This document shows, in pieces, positions 18,667 through 27,660 of a stretch of DNA of 63,943 nt. Position 1 is the stretch's first letter, and every line of letters starts with the position of its first letter. Made by a program: the position numbers and the translations under genes. The stretch comes from an uncultured Clostridium sp. Its GTDB lineage: Bacteria > Bacillota_I > Bacilli_A > RF39 > UBA660. Below the pieces are notes generated by a model. The model saw only the letters and a program-made list of their open reading frames with translations. It was not told the DNA's origin and made no database searches. Location of the stretch: assembly GCA_946402315.1 (NCBI GenBank), contig CAMIWC010000007.1, forward strand, positions 1 to 63,943, given 5' to 3'.

Positions 18667-20430
18667 GTGATAAATATAAAAGAAAATGAAGAACTAAATA
18701 AATTAAATCACTCTTGTGCTCATTTACTTGCACAAGCAGTTAAACACTTATATCCTGAAGCTAAATTCTGGGTAGGACCTGTTATAGAAGATGGATTCTA
18801 CTATGATATAGATTTAGGTGATGAAGTAATTAAAGAAGAAGACTTAGAGAAAATAGAAAGAGAAATGAAAAAATGTAGTAAAGATGCTAAGAATATTATT
18901 AGACATGAAATATCTAAAGATGAAGCACTTTCTATGTTTAAAGATGATCCATATAAAGTAGATTTAATTAGTAGAATGGATGAAACTGAAAACGTAATAT
19001 CTTGTTATACTCAAGGAGATTTTACTGATCTATGTCGTGGACCACATGTAGAAAATACAAAATTATTAAAGAATTTTAAATTATTAAAAGTATCTGGTGC
19101 TTACTGGAAAGGTGATGCTAAAAATAAGATGCTTCAAAGAATATATGGAGTATGTTATACAAATCCTGAAGACTTGGAAGCACATCTAAAAGAAATAGAA
19201 GAAGCTAAAGAAAGAGATCATAGAAAAATAGGTAAAGACTTATCTATATTTATGGCACATGACCTTGTAGGAAAAGGAATGCCTTTATGGTTGCCTAATG
19301 GAGCAATCATAAGAAAACAATTAGAAAACTATATTTATGATAAAGAAAGAAAAATGGGATATTTACATGTATATACTCCATGTGTAGGAACTGTAGATTT
19401 ATATAAAACTTCTGGACACTGGGATCATTATAAAGAAAATATGTTTCCATCTATGAAAGTAGATGAAGAAGAATTTGTACTACGTCCAATGAACTGTCCT
19501 CATCATATGTTAATTTATGGAAATGAATTACATTCTTATCGTGATTTACCAATAAGAATAGGTGAATTCGCTGCTGACTTTAGATATGAAGCAAGTGGAG
19601 CAGTTAAAGGATTAGAACGTGTTAGATGTATGTGTCAAAATGATGCTCACTTATTTGTTAGACCAGATCAAATAGGTGATGAATTTAAGAAAGTTGTTGG
19701 ATTAATCCTTGATGTATATAAAGATTTTGGATTAAATGATTATAAATTTAGATTATCGTTGAGAGACAAGAATGACAAAGAAAAATATTTCGATGATGAT
19801 GAAATGTGGAATACAGCTGAAAACAAATTAAGAGAAGTATTAAACGAGTACGGATGTGATTATGTTGAAGCTGAGGGAGAAGCTGCATTCTATGGACCAA
19901 AATTAGATGTAGAAGTTAAACCAGCAGTTGGACCTGAAGTAACACTTTCTACTTGTCAATTGGATTTCTTATTACCAAGAAGATTTGATCTAAGTTATAT
20001 TGATTCTAATGGAGAAAAACAAACTCCAGTAGTAATTCATAGAGCGATTTTTGGTACATTTGATAGATTTACTGCTTTTATCTTAGAAGAAACTAAAGGA
20101 GCACTTCCTTTATGGTTATCTCCAACTCAAGTAAATGTTATTCCAGTTAATAATGAATATCATTTAGAATATGCTAAAGAAGTATATGAAAAATTGTTAG
20201 AAAAAGATGTAAGAGTAAAATTAGATAGTAGAGATGAAAAATTATCTTATAAAATGAGAGAATCTCAAACTATGAAGATTCCATATACATTAATTCTTGG
20301 AGATAAAGAAAAAGAATCTAATACAGTATCATTTAGATTATTTGGCGAAAAAGAAACAACTACTTTACCAATAGATGAATTTATTGAAAAGATAGATAAA
20401 GAAATTAAGAATAGAGAATTAAATAAATGA
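18667..20430 (+). CDS. thrS: Threonyl-tRNA synthetase lacking the TGS domain
   Basis: Class II synthetase that charges tRNA-Thr. 587 residues from a GTG start. It begins directly at the editing domain (NHSCAHLLAQAVKHLYP, then CRGPHV), without the roughly 60-residue TGS domain of most bacterial enzymes. The catalytic core has the zinc ligands in RPMNCPHHM and HRAIFGTFDRF, motif 2 around FRYEASGAVKGLERVR, and the C-terminal anticodon domain (VNVIPVNNEYHLEYA, DSRDEKLSYKMRES). The GTG follows GGAGAGAGGG, and no in-frame upstream extension could encode TGS. Controlled by the upstream threonine T-box. It ends in TGA overlapping the next start (ATGA). Confidence 0.95.
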   Translation: MINIKENEELNKLNHSCAHLLAQAVKHLYPEAKFWVGPVIEDGFYYDIDLGDEVIKEEDLEKIEREMKKCSKDAKNIIRHEISKDEALSMFKDDPYKVDLISRMDETENVISCYTQGDFTDLCRGPHVENTKLLKNFKLLKVSGAYWKGDAKNKMLQRIYGVCYTNPEDLEAHLKEIEEAKERDHRKIGKDLSIFMAHDLVGKGMPLWLPNGAIIRKQLENYIYDKERKMGYLHVYTPCVGTVDLYKTSGHWDHYKENMFPSMKVDEEEFVLRPMNCPHHMLIYGNELHSYRDLPIRIGEFAADFRYEASGAVKGLERVRCMCQNDAHLFVRPDQIGDEFKKVVGLILDVYKDFGLNDYKFRLSLRDKNDKEKYFDDDEMWNTAENKLREVLNEYGCDYVEAEGEAAFYGPKLDVEVKPAVGPEVTLSTCQLDFLLPRRFDLSYIDSNGEKQTPVVIHRAIFGTFDRFTAFILEETKGALPLWLSPTQVNVIPVNNEYHLEYAKEVYEKLLEKDVRVKLDSRDEKLSYKMRESQTMKIPYTLILGDKEKESNTVSFRLFGEKETTTLPIDEFIEKIDKEIKNRELNK

Positions 20431-20678
20431 AAGATCTAGAAAAAAGAATAGAAACAATCGAAAAAAGAAATAAAAGAGTAGAACTAGATAAAAAATGGGA
20501 AACTTGTTGGACTAGAAGAATATGTATAATGTTACTTACCTATATCATCGTAGTTGTTTATTCATACGTAATCAGTAAGTATAATAATATTTTCTTAAGT
20601 TCATTAGTACCAGTAATAGGTTTTACCTTATCAACATTATCATTAAAACTTATAAGAAAAATATGGGAAAAGAAATAG
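20427..20678 (+). CDS. Small two-span membrane protein with N-terminal coiled coil
   Basis: 83 residues. A short charged coiled coil (KDLEKRIETIEKRNKRVELD) and the segment WETCWTRRI lead into two hydrophobic helices (about 31-49 and 53-72), the second running into a basic end (LIRKIWEKK). This pattern (coiled coil, WExxWTRRI, two spans, LVPVIGF) occurs in widely distributed small proteins of unknown function that I remember from many bacteria; no role is known to me. It overlaps the thrS stop by 4 bp (ATGA), implying coupled translation, so it falls under threonine T-box control. The stop codon lies within a terminator hairpin. Confidence 0.75.
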   Translation: MKDLEKRIETIEKRNKRVELDKKWETCWTRRICIMLLTYIIVVVYSYVISKYNNIFLSSLVPVIGFTLSTLSLKLIRKIWEKK

Positions 20679-20696
20679 TCAACTATTTCTTTTTTA
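20671..20696 (+). terminator. Intrinsic terminator of the thrS operon
   Basis: Perfect nine-base-pair AGAAATAGT/ACTATTTCT stem followed by TTTTTAATTT. Confidence 0.85.
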
Positions 20697-20741
20697 ATTT
20701 TACATATATTTTGTCAAGCAATTATAAATTTCAAAAAAAGA

Positions 20742-20897
20742 CTAGTAATATTTAAAAATGTGTAGTATATTTTAATTGTTATTAGAATAGGTGTGATGTA
20801 AACTGCTAGTAACGGAAACGTGAAAACAGAAAACCAAAACCACTAGTAATAGAAATATGAAAATGGAATAGTGCTAGTAATAGAAATATGAAAACAC
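20742..20897 (+). repeat. Degenerate CTAGTAA-type direct repeats
   Basis: Four imperfect copies begin with CTAGTAA at 20742, 20806, 20843 and 20874. The last three share the pattern CTAGTAAyrGAAAyrTGAAAA over about 22 bases; copies three and four are nearly identical. Spacing is uneven (64, 37 and 31 bp) and the intervening sequence is A-rich and not spacer-like. They contain stop codons in several frames, so they are not coding. Confidence 0.6.
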
Positions 20898-21338
20898 ACA
20901 AAACTATACAATGGAAAAACCATAAAATAGTACAAAGATATATATAAGTAATAAAGACCTATATATACCAAATATAAAAGACCAAAAAAACTATATATAC
21001 AAAAAAGTATATAAGTAAAATGGAAACTATATATTAAAAAGAAACATTATACCTACCATAATAACAATGAATGATGTTGCAAAAGCAACGTCGTTGTAAA
21101 TGGTACACAGTTAATACGAGGTAATTTGTATACAGCTATTTAAAATTATAATTATTAGATCAAATGAACTTAAGTAATGATTATAATAATAGTAAATGAC
21201 TGAGTATTAATCTCATCTAGCCATTTCTCTTTATGCAAGTAGAAAATGATGAGTGATGACATATCAAAGTCTAATTTAGTGTAAACATATATTTATAATT
21301 AATGCATGAATTATTTATATATGCATATTTGCCAATAA

Positions 21339-21366
21339 AGCCAACGATGATAAGTTGGTTTTTTTG
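21339..21366 (+). terminator. Orphan plus-strand intrinsic terminator
   Basis: AGCCAAC/GTTGGTT stem (one G-U pair), loop GATGATAA, tail TTTTTTT. It lies 660 bp past the thrS operon terminator and implies a separate short transcript from the non-coding stretch, perhaps starting near the TGAT-TATAAT at 21178-21187. Confidence 0.6.
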
Positions 21367-21375
21367 TTGTAATAA

Positions 21376-21398
21376 AAAAGAGGATTAAATCCTCTTTT
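21376..21398 (-). terminator. Terminator of the helicase gene
   Basis: AAAAGAGGATT/AATCCTCTTTT hairpin. Read on the minus strand it is followed by TTATT and contains the end of the gene. It is nearly symmetrical and could act in both directions. Confidence 0.75.
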
Positions 21399-24300
21399 AA
21401 AATAGTTCTAATTGATCTAATTTTTCACCACAACTTGTTAGAATTAGTTGTTTAATTGTTTCATATGATTTAACAAATGAATTTGGTATTAGTAAAAGAG
21501 CAATACCTTTTTCTCTGCAAATTTGTACTTTCCTATTATCACATTTTTCTCTTTCATAATTGCCAAAGTGTTCTCCTCCTTGAAGTTCAATAGCAATCTT
21601 TGGAATTAAGTCTATCCCTTTAATTTTATATAAAACTATATCAAATTCTAATTTTGAGTTTCTAAGTATTGAATCATCTTTAAAAATATCTGCTAGTTTA
21701 ACATTCCTTTTAGCTTGAAAAGTATTATTAACACTACAAAAATGTGAAATTGCTTGGAAGAACTTATCTTCGTTTTTACTTCCGTTTGAACTACCTATTT
21801 CTATTGTATATGATTCGTTAGGTAATACATCTGTATTTCCATTCTTTGAAACATATTGTATTAGATTATATAAATCATCTTTTTTATCTACAGATAATTT
21901 TTCAATTGCTTCAACATCGGATACAATTATTAAATTCTTTTTAGCACGTGTTACAGCAACATTAGTTATTTCAGAATTATTTTTAATCCACTCAAATGTT
22001 CTTTTACTTGTTTTAGGAGATAGAGAAGAAGAAATAATTATTGTATCTTTTTCTGCTCCTTGAACTTTATGAATAGTTCCACAAGAAATATTATTTATGT
22101 TATTTTCTTTTAACATGGAATTAATTAAGTTTTGCTGGTTGATAAAAGGAGTAATAATTGCGGCATCTGTTAATTGATTTCTTTTTATATAATCAATTAT
22201 AGCTTTAGCTTCTTCATAGTTTTCATTTCTTAGTTGTGAGTTTCTATTTTTAACATCTATTAATGAAAGAGTTCCTTCATCTTTTAAATAATCTAAATTT
22301 AATTTTCCATCATAGAATCTTTTGTTAGAGAAATTAATTATTTTTTTACCACATCTATAGTGATATGTTAGCATTATGTTTTTAGAAATATTATCATGAT
22401 TTCTCATAATATCTAGAATAGAATATTTTGTATAATCATAATCATCGGATATTTTAAATTCTTCTTTTAATTGATCATTAATTATGTCTTCAAGAACAAT
22501 AACTGGTTTTAATTGATTTGTATCTCCAACTAATAATAGTGATTTTGCTCTAGCGATTGGAAGTAGAGCAGTAGCGCTGTTACATTGACCGGCTTCATCC
22601 ATAATAACTAAATCGAATGTATGATATGGAGTACCTAATCTAGAAGCTGAAATATTAGTTGTTATGATTACTGGAAATACGTCTTCTAATAATCTAATAT
22701 TATAATCACTTGTACACCATTTATTAAAAGAGTTTACTCGCTCAATTTCATCATCAATTTTACATATATTAATTAATTCATCATATTTTGTACTTTTTAA
22801 CTTTTTAATGTATTTAAGTGATTCAAAATACATATATTGTTTAAAACTTTGATCTTCAGCTACAGATGTAACAAGCTGTAATACATCTTGATTTGAAACA
22901 ATAGGCATTTTCTTATATTGATCTATTAATATACCAATCTGTTCTTCTACACTTTGATATAAGCGGTTATGTGGATTATTAATAGAAGAGAGTAGCCTTT
23001 TAGCGCTTTCAATTCGATTTTTTAAATCTCTTTTTTCCTCGTATGTCTCTAAGTAAGTTAATAGGTTTTTGTTCCCTTTGTTATTTTTTTCTTTTATTTT
23101 ATTGATTTTATCTTCATCAGGTTCTTTATCAGTTTCATAACTATATAAATCTAGAATTCTTAAAGTTGATTTAGCAACTTCTTCTTTATTACCTAGCCTT
23201 AAATAAGGAAATGGTACATCATCTTTTTCTTTATAAGAAAAGGACAGCTTTTCTAAAATTCCATTTATTGGTTTATTGTTAGAAGAACAAATAAGAATCT
23301 TTTTTGAATTAAAAAATGAACTTAAAATAACATTCAATATAGTTTGAGTTTTACCAGTTCCTGGCGGACCTTCTACATAAGTTATAGGATACTTCATTGT
23401 ATTATAAATTACTCTCATTTGATCTATATTTACTTTGTTATCATATATAACTATGTTTGGTTCTTTTAATTTTTGACCACGCCTATCAGAATTACCAAAA
23501 AATGCTTTAAGTGGACGTTCCAATGTACCAGACTCTATCTTTTCTTCAATTATATTGTATGTTAAGCCTAGATTTGCATTTATACTTCTAGTTAGAATCA
23601 TAAACTCTGGCATTTGATTAATTATTTCATTGTCATGTAGATTTGCTCTTATTAATTCAGTATATTCATTCAAGTATTCATTTAAATGATAAGTAATGTT
23701 ATTTACAAATTCTTCTGGATTAATATCTATATAAGAATTAATAGAGTGTTTTTTATCTTTTATTAAAAAACTACGGTTTACTCTTGGAGTTTTATTAATT
23801 GATAATCTTTTGTTAGAAGGATTAAACATTACATCATAATATAAAACTATATATTCTTTAGTTCCGTCTTCAATAGCGAGAAAAGATAATGCTAAGTGAT
23901 TTATTTCACCTTCATTTTTTCTTTCATCATATTTCTTAATATAATTAAGTACTTGTCTTTCTTGTTGTTCATCTAATTCTATTTGTCTATCTCTTAATAA
24001 AATGCTCTTATCAATTCCTTTAAGTAAAAAAGAATCTTTTTGATAAGGATCATTATCTAATTCATTACATTTAAAATAGTATCTAAGTATATTATTATTA
24101 AAAGTTTCAAATTTTAGCCATTCGGCATCTTCAGGGTTTTGTTCAATCTTATCTATTAATTCTTGTGGCACTTCATAAGTAGTGAATTCAAGAATCTTAG
24201 CTGATAAAATACCTTCAAACTTTATAGTTGCATCTAAATCATCTAAAGACTTATTGTCATTGAACATTGTTACATCAAGTGTTTTATTCTTAAGATTAAT

Positions 24301-24414
24301 ATCTTTTATAGCAATCCAATAATAGGTGATTTCACCATCTTTGTTTTTATAAGATATATCTAGCCATTTCCCTTTTTTGATGCTTTCTGATATAACTAAT
24401 ACTATATTATTCAT
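21397..24414 (-). CDS. Superfamily 1 helicase (DNA2/Upf1-like) with N-terminal WYL-like and C-terminal DUF2726 nuclease-like domains
   Basis: About 1005 residues. The N-terminus (SESIKKGKWLDISY, residues 10-85) resembles a WYL ligand-binding fold. The helicase core has Walker A EGPPGTGKTQTI (about 341-352), Walker B LVIMDEAGQ (about 605), GDTNQLKPV, GTIHKVQGAEKDTIII and NVAVTRAKKNLIIV (about 815-830). The C-terminus (about 880-1000) is DUF2726-like, with LEFDIVLYKIKG...IAIELQGGEHFG, the Asp and Glu-x-Gln of a Vsr/PD-(D/E)XK nuclease fold. Of the three clustered ATGs (24423, 24420, 24414) the last has the best SD (GAGATGATGATA). It stands alone, opposite to its neighbours. Such proteins are often accessory or defence genes, but no partner is present. 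Confidence 0.85.
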   Translation of the reverse strand: MNNIVLVISESIKKGKWLDISYKNKDGEITYYWIAIKDINLKNKTLDVTMFNDNKSLDDLDATIKFEGILSAKILEFTTYEVPQELIDKIEQNPEDAEWLKFETFNNNILRYYFKCNELDNDPYQKDSFLLKGIDKSILLRDRQIELDEQQERQVLNYIKKYDERKNEGEINHLALSFLAIEDGTKEYIVLYYDVMFNPSNKRLSINKTPRVNRSFLIKDKKHSINSYIDINPEEFVNNITYHLNEYLNEYTELIRANLHDNEIINQMPEFMILTRSINANLGLTYNIIEEKIESGTLERPLKAFFGNSDRRGQKLKEPNIVIYDNKVNIDQMRVIYNTMKYPITYVEGPPGTGKTQTILNVILSSFFNSKKILICSSNNKPINGILEKLSFSYKEKDDVPFPYLRLGNKEEVAKSTLRILDLYSYETDKEPDEDKINKIKEKNNKGNKNLLTYLETYEEKRDLKNRIESAKRLLSSINNPHNRLYQSVEEQIGILIDQYKKMPIVSNQDVLQLVTSVAEDQSFKQYMYFESLKYIKKLKSTKYDELINICKIDDEIERVNSFNKWCTSDYNIRLLEDVFPVIITTNISASRLGTPYHTFDLVIMDEAGQCNSATALLPIARAKSLLLVGDTNQLKPVIVLEDIINDQLKEEFKISDDYDYTKYSILDIMRNHDNISKNIMLTYHYRCGKKIINFSNKRFYDGKLNLDYLKDEGTLSLIDVKNRNSQLRNENYEEAKAIIDYIKRNQLTDAAIITPFINQQNLINSMLKENNINNISCGTIHKVQGAEKDTIIISSSLSPKTSKRTFEWIKNNSEITNVAVTRAKKNLIIVSDVEAIEKLSVDKKDDLYNLIQYVSKNGNTDVLPNESYTIEIGSSNGSKNEDKFFQAISHFCSVNNTFQAKRNVKLADIFKDDSILRNSKLEFDIVLYKIKGIDLIPKIAIELQGGEHFGNYEREKCDNRKVQICREKGIALLLIPNSFVKSYETIKQLILTSCGEKLDQLELF

Positions 24415-24564
24415 TATCATCATCTCATTAATAATATAACATATTATATTTTTTAATACTATTAAACATATGTATTGATTTTAAAATATGTTTACATAAC
24501 TAATTGTCAAAGAGGTTATAGATATAATATGGCTGTGTTATAATGATTTTAGGATAGTGATAAT

Positions 24565-25386
24565 ATGAAAGATGTTTTAAAAGGTACATTACATACTGTT
24601 GAGTTATTTGCTTTAGCAGTTGCTGGTATAGCAATAGGAAATATTCCTTTAGGAGTTGCTCTTGTTGCAGTAGCAACCATACCAGCATCTAAACTTATGG
24701 ATGATGTTAGAGGTAATGATGCTAAGAATTCTATATTTTCTGTTACAAGATCTGGTCATATTCATCAAAATACTTTAGCTAAACCTTTAAAAGTAGTTTC
24801 TCTTTTATCTAGTAAGAATAAACAAGAAAAATTTACTGAAGAAGCATTAAATATGTTTACTGAAATAAAAGAAAAAGATAAGAATGGCCAAAAGAAAAAA
24901 TATAATACTAGAAGCCAAATATTAACTCTTAGTTTATTAAAAAGGTTACAAAGACATGGATATATTGAAAACCTTGAGTATGAAAAAGATGGAGAATCTA
25001 GTTTGTTTGTAGAAAAACTTCTTATGGGTAATTTCAAAGACTTATTTAAAGGAAAAAAATATCCTATGTTTCAAATTAGTTTTAATTTAACTGATAAACC
25101 TAGAAATAAAGATGAATTAATGGAACTAGCAGGACTTAAGAAGAAACCTAATCCTGATGGAAGTACAATTAATACTGGTACAGCTGCTACAAATACTAAT
25201 ACAAATAGTATGGCAACTCCTGTAAAAGAAGCAAAACCAGTAGGACCAGAAGTAACAGTAACTCCAGAAAAATCTAATGATCTTGCTAGTAAAAAGGAAC
25301 AATTGCTTGATATGAAAGCTGAGTTATTAGCAGCTAAAGAAATGCAACCAAAAGAAAATAATGAAACTAAAAGTGCTACTAAATAA
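24565..25386 (+). CDS. Unknown protein with hydrophobic N-terminus and low-complexity C-terminus
   Basis: I do not recognise this 273-residue protein. Residues 10-45 (VELFALAVAGIAIGNIPLGV and the following AVATIPASKLM) form one or two short hydrophobic helices. The middle (about 60-185) is basic and soluble, with SQILTLSLLKRLQRHGYIENL resembling a winged-helix helix-turn segment. From about 190 the chain is Pro/Thr/Asn-rich (TGTAATNTNTNS), ending in a charged helix DLASKKEQLLDMKAELLAAKE. SD GGATAGTGATA precedes the ATG. It is divergent from the helicase across a 150-bp gap and monocistronic, with a hairpin after the stop. It may be a membrane-tethered nucleic-acid- or protein-binding factor (speculative). 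Confidence 0.7.
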   Translation: MKDVLKGTLHTVELFALAVAGIAIGNIPLGVALVAVATIPASKLMDDVRGNDAKNSIFSVTRSGHIHQNTLAKPLKVVSLLSSKNKQEKFTEEALNMFTEIKEKDKNGQKKKYNTRSQILTLSLLKRLQRHGYIENLEYEKDGESSLFVEKLLMGNFKDLFKGKKYPMFQISFNLTDKPRNKDELMELAGLKKKPNPDGSTINTGTAATNTNTNSMATPVKEAKPVGPEVTVTPEKSNDLASKKEQLLDMKAELLAAKEMQPKENNETKSATK

Positions 25387-25411
25387 AAAGAACTATATTT
25401 AGTTCTTTTTT
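25386..25411 (+). terminator. Intrinsic terminator
   Basis: AAAGAACTA/TAGTTCTTT stem with a TATT loop and TTTTTTT tail. Confidence 0.85.
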
Positions 25412-25423
25412 TAATGTCTATTT

Positions 25424-25439
25424 TGTTTTATAATATAAT
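25424..25439 (+). promoter_or_regulatory. -10 region of the acyltransferase gene
   Basis: Overlapping TATAAT hexamers at 25429 and 25434, 11-16 bp ahead of the start at 25450. They lie inside an apparent 12-codon upstream extension, which argues against the ATG at 25414. Confidence 0.5.
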
Positions 25440-25449
25440 CGGTGAGAGT

Positions 25450-27660
25450 ATGAAAGATAAGAAATATTTCTTTGATTTAGACTTTATTAGATTTTTATCT
25501 TGTATAGCAATATTTTTATATCACTTAAATATACTTAAGGGTGGATATTTAGCAGTATGTACCTTTTTTGTAATGACGAGTTATCTTTCATGTATATCTG
25601 CTTTTAAAAAAGATAAGTTTAATATTTTAAAACATTATAAGAATAGATTAATTCATATATATATACCATTTATAATAGTAGTATTTACTAGTATATGTAT
25701 TATTTCTTTTATAGATTCTATTAATTGGTTAAATTTAAAGCCCGAAACTACATCTGTAATATTTGGATATAATAACTTTTGGCAATTAAATGTTAATTTA
25801 GATTATTTTGCAAGACATGTAAGTTCTCCTTTTATGCATTTCTGGTTTATGGGAATATTACTAGAATTTGAACTTATATTTCCATTTATCTTTATTATCT
25901 TTAAGAAACTAGGAGATAAAACTAAGAAACTAGTACCAATAATCTTATTATCTATATTGTGTATTATATCTACATGTTACTTTTATTACTGTAGTACACA
26001 TTTTAGTAAGATGTACACTTACTATAATACTTTTTCTAGGGCCTTCTCTTTATTATTTGGATTATTACTAGGATTTATTCATTCGTACTATAAAGGTATT
26101 ACTATAGATAAAAAAGTTATTAGAAGAGTTATTTTCTATCTATATTTAGTTATCTTAATAGTACTTACAATATTTATAGATTCTAGTAATGAATATTTTG
26201 CTTTATGTATGATAAGTACAACTATTATATCTTGTAGATTGATAGATTATGGTACTTTGATTACTAAAGAGTTTAATATATTTAAAAAGATTATTTCTTA
26301 TATTAGTAAATTTAGTTATGAAATATATTTAGTACAGTATCCAGTAATATTCTTATTTCAATTAATAAAGATGGATTTATTATATAGGAATTTATTAATT
26401 ATACTAATTACAGTATTAATATCATTTATATTACATTTTGCTCTTGATCTTAAGAAGAATAAAAAAGTAATTAGAATAATTCTTTTAATTCCATTGGTAC
26501 TTTCTAGTATCTTTGGACTATATAAATATATTATTACTAAGGATTATACTAAGGACTTAAAAGAGTTAGAAGAATCGATGGCTCTTCAAGAAGAAGAGAT
26601 GAAAAAGAAACAAGAAGAGTATGAGAAGAAGATTGCTGAAGAAAGTGCTAACTGGAATAGTGTTTTAGATGATTTAGATGCTGGAGAAGAAGCATTAAAA
26701 GAAAAAGTATCTAAACTACCTATAGTTGGAGTTGGGGATTCTGTTATGCTTGGAGCAACTTCTAAATTATATAAAGTATTTCCTAATGGATACTTTGATG
26801 CTAAAGTAAGTCGTACTGATTATGAAGCTAATGATATCTTAGTAGCTTTAAAAAATAAAGGGCATCTAGGTGATGTAGTTGTTATTGGCCTTGGTACTAA
26901 TGGTCAATGTGGTAGTAGATGCCGTAGTGTTATTTTAAAAACTGTAGGTAATAGAAAACTATTTTGGATTAATGTTTCTAATGAAAATGAAGTACACGTT
27001 AATAAAGGATTAAAGGAATTTGCTGATGCTAATCCTAATGTCTATTTAATAGACTGGTATACTGCTTCTTTAGGTCATAAGGAGTACTTTGTAGCAGATG
27101 GAATACATTTAACTGGTAAAGGTATTACTGCTTATACAAGTCTTATTTATGATGAAATATATAGTTTATATTTAAATGAATATAATGAAAAGAAAGAACA
27201 AATTATTAAAGAACATGAAGAAGAAATGAAGACTAAGATTTCATTCTATGGAAATGAATTACTTATTAATAGTTATTCTAATTTAAAAGAAATATTTCCT
27301 AATGCTAACTTTAATACTAAGAGTAATTATAAATATCAAGATTTATATAATGATTTAAAGACTAAGAAAGAGTCTAATACTTTAGATTATAAACTAGTAT
27401 TTGTATTTGATAGTTCTACTAAGATAAGTAGTAGTGAATATGAAAATATTATTGATTTATGTAGTGATCATGAAATATATATAGTTCTTATGGATAAGAT
27501 GTCTATTAATAAAGAAGTTAATGTCATTGAATTCTATAAAGAGATAGATAAACATAGTAATTACTTATCATTTGATAAGAAACATTTATCTAGTGAAGGA
27601 AATACTGCATTAAGTACTATTCTAGATAAAACTATTAATAAAGAGAATAGAGGTGATTAG
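25450..27660 (+). CDS. OatA-like membrane O-acetyltransferase with tandem SGNH domains, the second degenerate
   Basis: 736 residues. The acyltransferase-3 domain (about 1-345) has ten or so membrane spans and the N-terminal IAIFLYHLNIL His motif. A Glu-rich linker (about 370-415) leads to an extracytoplasmic SGNH esterase-like domain with VGVGDSVMLGA (Ser431), IGLGTNG and ADGIHLTGKG (Asp550, His553). This layout matches OatA, which acetylates peptidoglycan. A second SGNH copy follows (about 597-730): GNE at 601-603 replaces GDS and the Asn block is lost, but FDKKHLSSEG keeps Asp709 and His712. The start at 25450 follows GGTGAGAGT; an upstream ATG lies within the promoter. Followed without a gap by a small envelope gene. 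Confidence 0.88.
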   Translation: MKDKKYFFDLDFIRFLSCIAIFLYHLNILKGGYLAVCTFFVMTSYLSCISAFKKDKFNILKHYKNRLIHIYIPFIIVVFTSICIISFIDSINWLNLKPETTSVIFGYNNFWQLNVNLDYFARHVSSPFMHFWFMGILLEFELIFPFIFIIFKKLGDKTKKLVPIILLSILCIISTCYFYYCSTHFSKMYTYYNTFSRAFSLLFGLLLGFIHSYYKGITIDKKVIRRVIFYLYLVILIVLTIFIDSSNEYFALCMISTTIISCRLIDYGTLITKEFNIFKKIISYISKFSYEIYLVQYPVIFLFQLIKMDLLYRNLLIILITVLISFILHFALDLKKNKKVIRIILLIPLVLSSIFGLYKYIITKDYTKDLKELEESMALQEEEMKKKQEEYEKKIAEESANWNSVLDDLDAGEEALKEKVSKLPIVGVGDSVMLGATSKLYKVFPNGYFDAKVSRTDYEANDILVALKNKGHLGDVVVIGLGTNGQCGSRCRSVILKTVGNRKLFWINVSNENEVHVNKGLKEFADANPNVYLIDWYTASLGHKEYFVADGIHLTGKGITAYTSLIYDEIYSLYLNEYNEKKEQIIKEHEEEMKTKISFYGNELLINSYSNLKEIFPNANFNTKSNYKYQDLYNDLKTKKESNTLDYKLVFVFDSSTKISSSEYENIIDLCSDHEIYIVLMDKMSINKEVNVIEFYKEIDKHSNYLSFDKKHLSSEGNTALSTILDKTINKENRGD

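Larger units (their letters stand above)
20700..21370. other. Long AT-rich non-coding stretch
   Basis: About 670 bp without a supportable gene; all frames are interrupted. It is rich in A on the + strand, with repeated CTATATATA tracts between about 20955 and 21035. It also holds the CTAGTAA repeats (listed separately), the hairpin GTTGC-AAAA-GCAAC at 21076-21089 (overlapping a competing CAACG/CGTTG), the inverted repeat ATGCAT...ATGCAT (21302-21326) and a plus-strand terminator at its end. I found no tmRNA, RNase P, SRP or 6S landmarks, no DnaA boxes and no tRNA. It separates the thrS operon from the minus-strand helicase and is the longest gap in the window. Confidence 0.6.

Noticed and set aside
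20427-20430. UGA read as tryptophan (Mycoplasma code)
   Set aside because: thrS ends at TGA in an ATGA overlap with the next gene, the YcxB-like and DUF3267 genes also end in TGA, and Trp is encoded by TGG throughout.
20700-20900. CTAGTAA repeats as a CRISPR array
   Set aside because: Spacing is irregular (64, 37, 31 bp), repeats are short and degenerate, intervening sequence is A-rich, and no cas gene is near.
21061-21370. tmRNA, RNase P, SRP or 6S RNA in the long gap
   Set aside because: None of the conserved landmarks of these RNAs is visible; only a terminator and small hairpins are seen.
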